Of a stretch of 17,564 nt of DNA, positions 7,589 to 15,000 are shown one piece after another (within the stretch, counting starts at the first letter, position 1; each line of letters begins with the position of its first letter). The position numbers and the translations under genes are program-made. The notes below the pieces were generated by a model. That model was not told the DNA's origin and did not search any database. It worked only from the letters and a program-made list of their open reading frames with translations. The stretch is from positions 1 to 17,564 of the forward strand of contig JAIDJD010000310.1 of NCBI GenBank assembly GCA_029052375.1, written 5' to 3'. This DNA is from Duncaniella sp. (GTDB lineage Bacteria > Bacteroidota > Bacteroidia > Bacteroidales > Muribaculaceae).

Positions 7589-7746
7589 GAATGGAGAATT
7601 GAAAATTTAGAATTTAGAATTGAGAATTTAGAATTTAGAATTTTGGGTTTGGGGTTTAGTCGGGGGGAGAAAAGAGGAAATATGGGGAAGCAGAGAAGTT
7701 TATTCTCAATTCTCCATTCTCAATTCTCCATTCTCAATTCTCCATT
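7589..7746. repeat. AT-rich intergenic repeat tract (copy 2) with three tandem 14-bp units
   Basis: This is a 196-nt gap between aspC and the DUF695 gene. The left part (7589-7643) is built from AATTTAG and GAATT words. The right part (7702-7743) is three perfect tandem copies of ATTCTCAATTCTCC, ending against the DUF695 stop codon. The right unit is nearly the reverse complement of the left (GGAGAATTGA), so the tract could fold into a long imperfect hairpin with a G/A-rich loop near 7645-7700. It belongs to the same family as 3910-3987. Confidence 0.8.
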
Positions 7747-8187
7747 TTAATCCAGCTTGATCTCAGCCTGTGACATTTCGTCATACTCTTCCCATCCGGG
7801 GTCGTTCTCGCAGTAGACCGTCAGGGGGAGCAGGGGATATGAGGCGAGGGCCTCGTTGAGCTTGCGCCCGAAGATGTGGGTGGATGTGGCATAGAAAATC
7901 CAGTCGCGCTTGCCGTCTCCGGTATAGATGCCTGTCAGCACGGCCACCGGGTCTTTGCGGAATACCTCCTGGAGCGTCTCCTGGACCTTCTCCATCATCT
8001 CGGCATCGGCGTCTGAGGGCATTCCGCCGGGGGTGGGGGAGTCGTACTTCCACGTCACCTCTATGCGGATGCTGTATCTGGGATTGGAGCGGAATTTCTC
8101 CACATCCTTGCGTCCTGTCACCAGTATCGTGCGCCCTGTCTCTTCGCTTTCGGCGGGGGCGGTCCACCATGTGCCTGTTTCTGCCAT
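7747..8187 (-). CDS. DUF695 domain protein, function unknown
   Basis: A 146-residue soluble protein (MAETGTWWTAPAESEETGRT...). It resembles the DUF695 family of small Bacteroidota proteins. The segments TILVTGRKDVEKFR, SIRIEVTWKYD, AVLTGIYTGDGKRDWIFY and TVYCENDPGWEEYDEM are what I recognise. There is no signal peptide or membrane segment, and no catalytic motif I can name. I chose ATG at 8187; an ATG at 8445 would extend the frame 86 residues across the lgt promoter with a non-family, low-complexity N-terminus, so it was not used. A leftward TACTTTTGC box lies 28 nt upstream of the chosen start, supporting it. The gene is divergent from lgt with no evident functional link. Confidence 0.78.
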   Translation of the reverse strand: MAETGTWWTAPAESEETGRTILVTGRKDVEKFRSNPRYSIRIEVTWKYDSPTPGGMPSDADAEMMEKVQETLQEVFRKDPVAVLTGIYTGDGKRDWIFYATSTHIFGRKLNEALASYPLLPLTVYCENDPGWEEYDEMSQAEIKLD

Positions 8188-8215
8188 ATAAGTCGTTCTG
8201 GGTAATTGTTGCAAG

Positions 8216-8224
8216 GCAAAAGTA
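8216..8224 (-). promoter_or_regulatory. -7 box for the DUF695 gene
   Basis: TACTTTTGC on the leftward strand matches TAnnTTTG and is 28 nt from the ATG at 8187. No TTTG is found 19-20 nt further upstream, so the -33 element is weak or absent. Confidence 0.5.
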
Positions 8225-8233
8225 ATCACTTTT

Positions 8234-8264
8234 TTTGACATTACGGGGATAATGACTAATTTTG
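8234..8264 (+). promoter_or_regulatory. Canonical Bacteroidota promoter of lgt
   Basis: TTTG at 8234-8237, a 19-nt spacer, and TAATTTTG at 8257-8264 match the phylum consensus exactly. The expected transcript start near 8270 leaves about a 50-nt leader before the lgt ATG. Confidence 0.75.
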
Positions 8265-8320
8265 TGGAACTGAAAGCCAAACTTTCTAAGTATTGAACAT
8301 CATAAACTTTCTGAAGATAA

Positions 8321-9187
8321 ATGCTTGATTTCATCACCTGGACCGCAGACCCCGTGTGGTTCAATATAGGGCCCTTTGCAGTGCGCTGGTACAGCCTTGC
8401 CTTTATGGTGGGCTTCCTTGTGGGATACGAGATAGAGTCGCGCATCTACCGCCACGAGGGCGCGCCCGAGCGCTGGCTCAGCATCCTGCTGCTCTGGACC
8501 GTGGCCGGCACTGTCATCGGCGCCCGCCTCGGCCACGTATTCTTCTACGAATGGGACCTTTACAAACAGCATCCGATAGAGATACTCTATGTATGGCACG
8601 GCGGCCTCGCCAGCCACGGAGGCACCATAGGCATCATCCTCGGCGTATTCCTCTACTCGTTCATCACCACCAAGCGCAACCCCATATGGACCTTTGACCG
8701 CCTGGTGATACCTATAGCCCTCGTGGGCGGACTGATACGCCTCGGCAATCTGGCCAACTCGGAGATTTTCGGCCATGCCACCACACTCCCCTGGGGCTTC
8801 ATGTTTCTCCGCTCTCGCGAGTGGCACGAGCTCTACTACGGACAGGCGTGCCATCCTACACAGATCTACGAGGCTCTCTGTTACTTTGCCCTCTTCGGCC
8901 TGCTGATGTGGATGTACTGGAAGAAGAACGCCCAGGAGCGCCCGGGCCTCATCTTCGGCGTGTTCCTCATCGGCATCTTCCTGCCGCGCTTCCTCATCGA
9001 GTTCATCAAGAATCCTCAGGTAGAATTTGAGCAGGACATGATGCTCAACATGGGCCAGTGGCTCAGCATCCCCTTCATCCTCGCGGGCTTCGTGCTTGTG
9101 GCATACGCCATGAACCACCCCCGCCTCCGCCTCGAATTTCCCGACCGCTTCGCCGACGAGTCTCCCGCTCCCACCCGCAAGAAGTGA
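8321..9187 (+). CDS. lgt: Prolipoprotein diacylglyceryl transferase
   Basis: A 288-residue inner-membrane enzyme that moves diacylglycerol from phosphatidylglycerol onto the lipobox cysteine of prolipoproteins, the first step of lipoprotein maturation. The Lgt signature is present: VGGLIRLGNLANSEIFG, with R140, N143, N146, E148 and G151. HGGLASHGG carries H99, the counterpart of the essential E. coli H103. The RLGHVFFYEW and CHPTQIYEA segments are also typical, and about seven membrane helices are visible. Length is normal. ATG at 8321 is preceded by the promoter at 8234-8264. The C-terminus ends in a charged tail (PAPTRKK). No strong hairpin terminator follows; the gap to the Abi gene is only 84 nt and the genes converge. 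Confidence 0.97.
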   Translation: MLDFITWTADPVWFNIGPFAVRWYSLAFMVGFLVGYEIESRIYRHEGAPERWLSILLLWTVAGTVIGARLGHVFFYEWDLYKQHPIEILYVWHGGLASHGGTIGIILGVFLYSFITTKRNPIWTFDRLVIPIALVGGLIRLGNLANSEIFGHATTLPWGFMFLRSREWHELYYGQACHPTQIYEALCYFALFGLLMWMYWKKNAQERPGLIFGVFLIGIFLPRFLIEFIKNPQVEFEQDMMLNMGQWLSIPFILAGFVLVAYAMNHPRLRLEFPDRFADESPAPTRKK

Positions 9188-9195
9188 ACGGCTGA
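9187..9195 (+). repeat. Left copy of the 9-bp direct repeat AACGGCTGA bracketing the Abi cassette
   Basis: AACGGCTGA begins at the last base of the lgt stop codon. An identical copy lies at 10153-10161, just before the pheS promoter. Between the two copies lie the AT-rich Abi gene and its upstream RNA-like element. Confidence 0.5.
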
Positions 9196-9236
9196 AAGTT
9201 TTTGGCCAGTTGATTAAGTCCAGGTAAATTTTAGAG

Positions 9237-9262
9237 GACGCTTGGCGGCAGACGCTTGCGGC
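9237..9262 (+). repeat. Imperfect 13-bp direct repeat near the Abi 3' end
   Basis: GACGCTTGGCGGC (9237-9249) is followed after one base by GACGCTTGCGGC (9251-9262), a tandem near-duplicate 10-35 nt beyond the Abi stop codon. No hairpin or T-run suited to termination is evident. Function unknown. Confidence 0.4.
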
Positions 9263-9271
9263 TTATAGTTT

Positions 9272-9973
9272 TTAAGGATTGTCTTTCAAGGATTTGATTC
9301 GGTCACAAGCTTTTCTGACGTGGTCAAGGCCGAAGAGGTAGCTTTTAGCATCAATGCCGAGCCAATTGAATAGGGTGATAGCCTTCTGATATGTGGTTTC
9401 TATGTATGTAGAGTCAAAATCAGATGTGCCTGAAACAAAGCATATCGGCTCATGGTGTGCGATACGATTGCGCAACGAGTTGATTCTGTCAAGTTCGTTA
9501 AATATAGTAGACCGGTTGTACTGTGCTTGTCGTGAAGAACGAGGTTTGTTAGGAAATATTTTTAGCAAATTATTTCCGCTCTGTCTGTATTGTACGGGAG
9601 AGAACATATATTTCCATATTCCGAATTCCATCTCGGCAAGAAGTTTGGGATGGGTATAGCCTGTCCCGCGTTGAACACGCTGGTAAGCGCAATTGATTAT
9701 GTCGCGGGTCTTGTGGAGTATGGGTAGATTGAAAATGCCTCCGTTAAGGATAGAATCTCTGAGCCAGTCATTGCCGAAATGCGTTGTCATATGCCTGTCA
9801 ATGGCATTGCGCAATGCAATCTCAAAGCAACTTATGATAGAGTACATAGCTTCTGATGCATGGAGATTGTAACGATACAGAATCATGGCTTTGCGCTTGT
9901 CTCCGTTGCACGCTTTGAGATATCGTGCCAGCCTTTCAGAAGATACAATCCCTTCAAAATCGTTGTAATTCAT
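9272..9973 (-). CDS. Abi_2 family (AbiD/AbiF-like) HEPN abortive-infection protein
   Basis: A 233-residue, all-helical soluble protein of the Abi_2 family. Two arginine/histidine motifs are visible. ISCFEIALRNAIDRH lies around residues 47-61. SLRNRIAHHEPI carries R168-N169-(x)3-H173, the R-x4-H signature of HEPN ribonucleases. Phage-defence relatives are thought to cleave RNA and arrest the infected cell. ATG at 9973 opens the frame at the usual family N-terminus (MNYNDFEGIVSSERLARYLK). The gene is clearly more AT-rich and uses less biased codons than lgt and pheS, suggesting horizontal acquisition. It converges with lgt, with a 52-nt leader downstream of the RNA-like element at 10025-10096. 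No signal peptide or membrane segment. Family call strong; that it is an active RNase and defence gene is inference. Confidence 0.85.
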   Translation of the reverse strand: MNYNDFEGIVSSERLARYLKACNGDKRKAMILYRYNLHASEAMYSIISCFEIALRNAIDRHMTTHFGNDWLRDSILNGGIFNLPILHKTRDIINCAYQRVQRGTGYTHPKLLAEMEFGIWKYMFSPVQYRQSGNNLLKIFPNKPRSSRQAQYNRSTIFNELDRINSLRNRIAHHEPICFVSGTSDFDSTYIETTYQKAITLFNWLGIDAKSYLFGLDHVRKACDRIKSLKDNP

Positions 9974-10010
9974 TGAAAATCGATGTTTTTATAACTTTTT
10001 GCTCCAAAGA

Positions 10011-10042
10011 TTTGTTTTACAGATAAAAAAGCACTACATTTG
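10011..10042 (+). promoter_or_regulatory. Rightward promoter-like pair overlapping the RNA element
   Basis: TTTG at 10011-10014, a 20-nt spacer and TACATTTG at 10035-10042 match the Bacteroidota consensus on the forward strand. Because the same bases build the leftward hairpin at 10032-10047, the match may be fortuitous. If used, the transcript would start just before the hairpin at 10054-10084 and end at once. Confidence 0.4.
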
Positions 10043-10047
10043 CAGTG
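10025..10047 (-). terminator. Intrinsic terminator of the leftward RNA, before the Abi gene
   Basis: The hairpin CACTGCAAATGTAGTG (7 bp with one G-U, two-base loop) is followed leftward by CTTTTTT. Leaky termination here would set the ratio of the upstream RNA to Abi mRNA. Confidence 0.6.
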
Positions 10048-10053
10048 TTGAAT

Positions 10054-10095
10054 CCCGGTAGCCCCTGTATATCAAGCTATCGGGTTTTGTTTTTT
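10054..10095 (+). terminator. Terminator-like hairpin on the forward strand
   Basis: CCCGGTAGC (10054-10062) pairs with GCTATCGGG (10076-10084), and TTTTGTTTTTT follows at 10085-10095. On the forward strand this is a good intrinsic terminator; on the other strand it is the main stem of the candidate RNA. Confidence 0.5.
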
Positions 10096-10101
10096 GCTAT
10101 T

Positions 10102-10110
10102 GCAAATGTA
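10102..10110 (-). promoter_or_regulatory. -7 box driving the leftward RNA/Abi unit
   Basis: TACATTTGC read leftward from 10110 matches TAnnTTTG, placing a transcript start near 10096. No TTTG is seen 19-20 nt upstream, so the -33 contact is weak. Confidence 0.5.
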
Positions 10111-10152
10111 ATGAATTTATGCGAGACTGTACGGTTTTGTCTTAAGTAAAGT

Positions 10153-10161
10153 AACGGCTGA
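10153..10161 (+). repeat. Right copy of the 9-bp direct repeat AACGGCTGA
   Basis: Identical to 9187-9195 in the same orientation. It lies immediately upstream of the pheS promoter and marks the right limit of the AT-rich cassette. Confidence 0.5.
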
Positions 10162-10165
10162 GGGC

Positions 10166-10197
10166 TTGCGAAAACGGGGGATTTTGATTACTTTTGC
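10166..10197 (+). promoter_or_regulatory. Promoter of pheS
   Basis: TTG at 10166-10168, a 20-nt spacer and TACTTTTGC at 10189-10197 match the Bacteroidota promoter. The start site should fall near 10203, giving a ~65-nt leader. Confidence 0.7.
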
Positions 10198-10218
10198 ACT
10201 CTGAAAAAGACGTCATTG

Positions 10219-10247
10219 CCTCCCCGCCGCTGTGTGCTGACGGGAGG
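10219..10247 (+). promoter_or_regulatory. Hairpin in the pheS leader
   Basis: CCTCCC (10219-10224) pairs with GGGAGG (10242-10247) across a 17-nt loop in the predicted pheS leader. No T-run follows, so it is not a classical attenuator. The right arm GGGAGG resembles a Shine-Dalgarno sequence but lies too far (about 21 nt) from the ATG. Confidence 0.35.
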
Positions 10248-10268
10248 ACAGATTAAAATATACCAATC

Positions 10269-11288
10269 ATGATTGACAAGATTAACGCTATCAAAGCCGA
10301 AGTCGAGACCCTCAAGGCCACAAGCCTCCAGGCGGTCGAGGAGCTTCGCATAAAATATCTCAGCAAGAAGGGCGAGGTGAGCGCGCTCATGCAGGAGTTC
10401 CGCACCGTCCCCGCCGAGCAGAAGCGCGAGCTCGGCCAGCAGCTCAACGTCCTCAAGGAGGCCGTCACAGCCAAGCTCGCCGCCCTGCGCGAGGCTCTGG
10501 AGAGCGCCGACACCGTGGATGCCGACCTCGACCTCTCCCGCACAGCCGCGCCCATGCCCCTGGGCACACGCCATCCCCTCTCGCTCGTGCGCGAGGAGAT
10601 TATCTCTATCTTCTCGCGCCAGGGCTTCACCATAGCCGAGGGCCCAGAGGTAGAGGATGACTGGCACGTGTTCTCGGCGCTCAACTTTGCCGACGACCAT
10701 CCCGCCCGCGATATGCAGGACACCTTCTTCATCCAGCGCAATCCTGACGTGCTGCTGCGCACACATACCTCCTCGGCCCAGGTGCGCATCATGGAGAAGA
10801 CCCAGCCCCCCATCCGTGTCCTCTGCCCCGGACGTGTCTACCGCAACGAGGCTATCTCGGCCCGCGCACACTGTTTCTTCCACCAGATAGAGGGTCTGTA
10901 TGTCGACGAGAATGTCTCGTTTGCCGACCTGCGCCAGGCTCTCCTCTACTTTGCGCGCGAGATGTTCAGCCCCGACACCAAGATACGTCTCCGCCCCAGC
11001 TACTTCCCCTTCACCGAGCCTTCGGCCGAGATGGACATCTCGTGCAATCTCTGCGGCGGCAAGGGCTGCAGCTTCTGCAAGCACACCGGATGGGTGGAGA
11101 TTCTCGGCTGCGGCATGGTGGACCCCAATGTGCTCGAGGCCTGCGGCATCGACTCCAAGCGCTATTCGGGCTACGCCTTCGGCATGGGCGTGGAGCGCAT
11201 CACCAATCTCAAATACCAGGTCAAGGACCTCCGTCTCTTCTCTGAGAACGACGTCAGGTTCCTCCGCCAGTTCACATCGGCCCACTGA
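10269..11288 (+). CDS. pheS: Phenylalanyl-tRNA synthetase alpha subunit
   Basis: A 339-residue class II synthetase subunit that, with PheT, charges tRNA-Phe. Residues 1-85 form the N-terminal coiled-coil that contacts tRNA. The catalytic domain follows with motif 2 (RVYRNEAISARAHCFFHQIE) and motif 3 (YSGYAFGMGVERITNL) near the end. A cysteine cluster, CNLCGGKGCSFC, precedes the GWVEILGCGMV segment, as in many bacterial PheS. Length is normal. ATG at 10269 is the family start. pheT is not in this window; the next gene is nth after a hairpin, so the alpha and beta subunits are encoded apart here, as is common in Bacteroidota. Confidence 0.97.
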   Translation: MIDKINAIKAEVETLKATSLQAVEELRIKYLSKKGEVSALMQEFRTVPAEQKRELGQQLNVLKEAVTAKLAALREALESADTVDADLDLSRTAAPMPLGTRHPLSLVREEIISIFSRQGFTIAEGPEVEDDWHVFSALNFADDHPARDMQDTFFIQRNPDVLLRTHTSSAQVRIMEKTQPPIRVLCPGRVYRNEAISARAHCFFHQIEGLYVDENVSFADLRQALLYFAREMFSPDTKIRLRPSYFPFTEPSAEMDISCNLCGGKGCSFCKHTGWVEILGCGMVDPNVLEACGIDSKRYSGYAFGMGVERITNLKYQVKDLRLFSENDVRFLRQFTSAH

Positions 11289-11296
11289 TATCAATG

Positions 11297-11337
11297 ATGC
11301 ATGGCCCATGATGCTCCGTGCGTCGCGGGCCATGCAT
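11297..11337 (+). terminator. Hairpin after pheS
   Basis: ATGCATGGCCC (11297-11307) is perfectly complementary to GGGCCATGCAT (11327-11337), loop 19 nt, starting eight bases after the pheS stop. There is no T-run, so the strength is uncertain and nth may be partly co-transcribed. Confidence 0.6.
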
Positions 11338-11360
11338 TGTATAAAGCCCCTTTCTCCGGA

Positions 11361-12023
11361 ATGACTGTCAAGGAACGCTATGCGCGCGTGTTGGAGTGGT
11401 TTGCCCAGGCGATGCCTGCGGCAGAGACCGAGCTGTGCTTTGCCAATCCCTTTCAGCTGCTTGTGGCGGTGATACTCTCCGCACAATGCACAGACAAGAG
11501 GGTCAACATGGTGACGCCCGCCCTCTTCGAGGCTTTCCCGACGCCCGAGGCTCTCGCGTCCGCGCCCGAGGAGGAGATATACTCATATATCCGCAGTGTC
11601 TCCTATCCCAACAACAAGACACGCTCGCTCAAGGGCATGGCCTCAAAGCTCGTCGAGGAGTTCGGCGGCGAGGTGCCCTCGGACATCGACTCGCTGATGA
11701 GCCTCCCCGGAGTAGGGCGCAAGACAGCCAACGTGATACTCTCCGTGGTCTTCAACCGAGCGGCCATGGCCGTGGACACACACGTGTTCCGTGTCAGCGA
11801 GCGCATAGGTCTTACCACCAACAGCAAGACTCCGCTGAGCACCGAAAAGACCCTCATGAGCCATATCCCCGAGGATATAGTGCCCAAGGCACACCACTGG
11901 CTCATACTCCATGGCAGATATGTCTGCAAGGCTCGCCGCCCCGACTGTCTCAACTGCGGGCTGACGGGCGTGTGCCGCTACTACCTAAAGGCCGCCAAAG
12001 CCACCACCAGGACAGAGAAGTGA
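11361..12023 (+). CDS. nth: Endonuclease III
   Basis: A 220-residue base-excision repair DNA glycosylase/AP lyase acting on oxidised pyrimidines. The helix-hairpin-helix LPGVGRKTANVILS includes the catalytic lysine K121 (E. coli K120). VDTHVFRVSERIGL holds the catalytic aspartate D139 (E. coli D138). The [4Fe-4S] cluster ligands have the exact Nth spacing C189-x6-C196-x2-C199-x5-C205. I chose ATG at 11361 (MTVKERYARVLEWF); an in-frame ATG at 11301 lies inside the pheS terminator hairpin and adds 20 non-family residues. The stop codon overlaps the GTG start of the next gene (GTGA), so the sensor regulator is probably translationally coupled to nth. Confidence 0.96.
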   Translation: MTVKERYARVLEWFAQAMPAAETELCFANPFQLLVAVILSAQCTDKRVNMVTPALFEAFPTPEALASAPEEEIYSYIRSVSYPNNKTRSLKGMASKLVEEFGGEVPSDIDSLMSLPGVGRKTANVILSVVFNRAAMAVDTHVFRVSERIGLTTNSKTPLSTEKTLMSHIPEDIVPKAHHWLILHGRYVCKARRPDCLNCGLTGVCRYYLKAAKATTRTEK

Positions 12024-15000
12024 AACCGTCAAGAAGGACGCTCCGCGCCGTCATCCTGCTCGCCGTCATCCTCGTATGGATGGCCGAGAGCGCCGCGGGC
12101 TCGCCCTACAGGGCCAGGCGCCGCACCTTCGGCGCCGACCATCCCGTGGCCCGCAGCCATATATCCAATGTCCAGCAAGACACTACGGGGCTCATGTGGT
12201 TTGCCACATGGGACGGGATACTGCGCTTCGACGGCATCAACAGCCATTCTTTCCGCCCCATAGCTCTCTCGGACGGCGCCATAAGCTCAAACCGCATCTA
12301 CAAGCTGAAGTTCGATGCGGGCGGGCTGTTGTGGTGTGTGTCCTCGGACGACCGTATCTATACCTTCGACCAGCGCACACAGCGCTTCACCGATGTCCAG
12401 GCCGGAGACTCCCTGCTGAGAGACAACCGTGTCAGAAACCTTGTACACCTGCGCAACGGCGTCACGTGGGCCATCATGCGCGACGGCACGGCTGTGCGGT
12501 TTGAGGGCGGGGACCGCACATTCTCTGACGTCAGGGATGTGTCGGCGGTGTGCATCACCGAGAAGCGCGAAGAGTGGGTGATAGGCGCCGGGGAGGCGCG
12601 CAACCACACTCTTGGCTACGGCATACCCGGACGGTGGGTCAACATTTACAGCATCAACGGACGCTCCGTGGCCATCGGCCGGGGCGGCCGTGTGGCGGAG
12701 TTTGACGCCCGCGGCGCGGCGGTGCGCCGTTTTGCCCCGCTCGGGCCAGTGAAAGCCAGAATCAACTACACAATGCGTGTGGACGATTGCGTGCTGATGG
12801 CCACAGACGCGGGCATATATGGCGTCAACCTCCTTGACGGCAAGGAGATGAAGTATTCGAGCCATGCGGCCACGTATCTCTACAAGGACTCGCGCGGACG
12901 TGTATGGGCCTTCGGCGACCCCGGCCGTGTGACGCTGCTGGAAGACCCCGACGCAGGCGGAGCCAGAGAGCTCGTCACGTTGGCGGCTCCGGTGCCCAGA
13001 GAGGGACGGCCCCAGCATATAGCCATGGAGGACGCCGCGGGCAACGTGATAGTGATGCCGCGCGGGGGTGTCCTCTCGAGGTACAATCCCGTCAGCGGAC
13101 AGCTCGACCCTGTCGAGGTGCCTGACGCCACCGGGATGCCGGGATGCTATTCCTCGGCCGAAATCAAGAAATTTCTTGTGGACCACGACCGCAACCTGTG
13201 GGTGTTCCATCAGGCCGGAGCCGACTGCATCACCTTCCTGCCCGAGTGTTTCGAGTACAGGCGCAATCCGTCCGGCGCAGAGGTGAGGGCTCTCATGGCC
13301 GACAGCCGTGGACGGCTGTGGACTGCCGACCGCGACAACCTGCTGCGTGTAGGGCCTGACCGCTGGCTGACGCCTTCGGGCACACTCTCGGCTGTGCCCC
13401 GTCCGCTGACATCATATCCCGTCTATGTCCTGCGCGAGTCTCCCGACGGCTCTGTCTGGGCGGGCACCAAGGGCGACGGGCTCTACATAATCTCGCCGCG
13501 CGCAGACGGACGCTTTGACATCTCGCATCTGCTCACCAGTCCCTCGGACCCGCGCTCGCTGCGCTCGGATACAATCTACGACATAAAGTTTGCCCCGGAC
13601 GGACGTGTTTGGCTCGGGTCTTACGGCGGAGGCCTGTCGCAGGGGCGCCGCGCCGGAGACCGATGGGAGTTCGAGAATGTCCCGGGACAGCCCCGTGGTC
13701 TGAAGATACGCACGATACACGAGACTGCTGACGCCCTGGCGCTGGCCACGGCCGAGGGGCTCGTGGTGATGGACAAGAAGAGCGGACGGTTAGGCACCGT
13801 GACGGGTTCGGCATCCCGGTCGGGGCTCAACGGCAACGACATCATGGGCTTTGCCTCCGTGGCCGACACTTCTTATTTCTGTGTGTTCGGCGGCGGCCTC
13901 TACAGTGTCCCGGAGCGGTCTCTGACCTCTGCCTGCATCAGATTCAGACAGGTGTCTCTGCCCCCTGAGAGCGCTCCGAGCCGTCTCCGAGGCATGGCTT
14001 GCGACGGACGGCGCCTCTGGATAACGGACGAGTATTCGCTCACGGGCTACGACACCTCGGCCGGCCGCTGTGTCAACTTCGGCTCGGAGAGCTTCGGCAA
14101 CCAGATATCGCTCTCCGAGGCCGCTCCCGTCATCGTGGGCGACACTATCTTTATCGGCGCCTCGTCCGGGGTGCTGCGCTTTGTCCCGGCCCAGGTGATA
14201 GAACACAGGCCCCGCAGGCGCATAGCCATCACCGGCGTCAGGTATCGCAACAGTGCCGAGATAACGCCGATGGCCAATCCCGACAGCCTCGTCGTCGACC
14301 CGGACCACCGCAGCTTTGCGCTCTGCATCTCGGCCATGGAATACGACTCGCCCGGCAGCGCACACTTCCGCTGGCGCCTCGCGGACGACCCCGAGGGGTG
14401 GAGCTATGTGGAGGGCCCGCAGCCGACAGTGGCCTTCGACAATCTCTCGGCCGGCACACACCTCCTGGAGATAGAGGTGACAGACCATGACGGCAACTGG
14501 CAGCGCCCCGGCCGCGTCTTCACCCTCGAGGTGACTCCGCGCATTACCGAGACGCTGTGGTTCAGCCTGCTGATGGCTCTTCTGGCCTCGGCTGTGGTGT
14601 GCGGCGTCATATGGTTTATCCTCTACCTGCGCCGTATGCGCAATCTGATACAGAACAAGTATTCTCTGCTCATGGCCGCCGACCGCATACACAGCGACTT
14701 CGGCATAGTCTCAGGCGATACGTCTCCGCGAGACGACCGTGCGGCGCGCCAGCGCGAGTTTGTCGAGAAGTGTACGGCCTACGTCATAGCCAACATATCC
14801 AATCCCGACATGGTGGTGGAAGACCTTGCGCGACATATGGGGATGAGCAGGACGGCTCTCTACAGCATGATGAAGGGTGTGGCCGAGGTGACCCCCGTCG
14901 ACTTCATCAAGCAGGTGCGCATCAAGCAGGCCCTGCTCCTGCTCGACAAGGGGGGAAAGTCTATCTCGGAGGTGGCCTATGCTGTCGGCTTCTCTGACCC

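Larger units (their letters stand above)
10025..10096 (-). ncRNA. Candidate abiF-type structured RNA upstream of the Abi gene
   Basis: Leftward, after a TACATTTGC -7 box, the predicted ~72-nt RNA has three parts. First is an A-rich 5' end. Next is a 9-bp stem CCCGATAGC/GCTACCGGG (10084-10076 with 10062-10054, one G-U pair, 13-nt loop). Last is a 7-bp hairpin CACTGCAAATGTAGTG (10047-10032) followed by C and six T (10030-10025). It ends 52 nt before the Abi start codon on the same strand. Conserved short RNAs are reported upstream of AbiF-family genes and have been proposed as RNA antitoxins; this has the same position and size class. I cannot confirm a match to that covariance model. The opposite strand also has a promoter-like pair and a terminator-like hairpin here, so strand is not certain. 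Confidence 0.55.

Noticed and set aside
6285..7610. 441-codon rightward open frame opposite aspC
   Set aside because: Gly/His/Val-rich antisense shadow of aspC; also runs through the terminator hairpin and the AT-rich repeat.
7702..7743. Short CRISPR array
   Set aside because: Three head-to-tail 14-bp units without unique spacers and no cas genes; a simple tandem repeat.
8188..8445. 86-residue N-terminal extension of the DUF695 protein
   Set aside because: Overlaps the canonical lgt promoter and the start of lgt, and has no family similarity.
10047..10085. Partial tRNA (GTTGAATCCCG resembles a T-arm)
   Set aside because: No acceptor stem, D-arm or anticodon arm can be folded around it; the segment is explained by the 9-bp stem-loop.
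9188..10165. Insertion sequence or transposon carrying the Abi gene
   Set aside because: No transposase or integrase and no clear terminal inverted repeats at the 9-bp direct repeats; kept only as a possible insertion scar.
11301..11360. Upstream ATG for nth
   Set aside because: It lies within the post-pheS hairpin and adds residues absent from the family; ATG at 11361 gives the normal length.
10188..11486. 432-codon leftward open frame opposite pheS and nth
   Set aside because: Antisense shadow covering two well-identified genes and the pheS leader; no recognisable domain.
11396..12019. N-terminal 208 residues of the open frame that contains the regulator
   Set aside because: This part lies inside nth in another frame and has no family character; the regulator's signal peptide starts right after the GTG at 12020.
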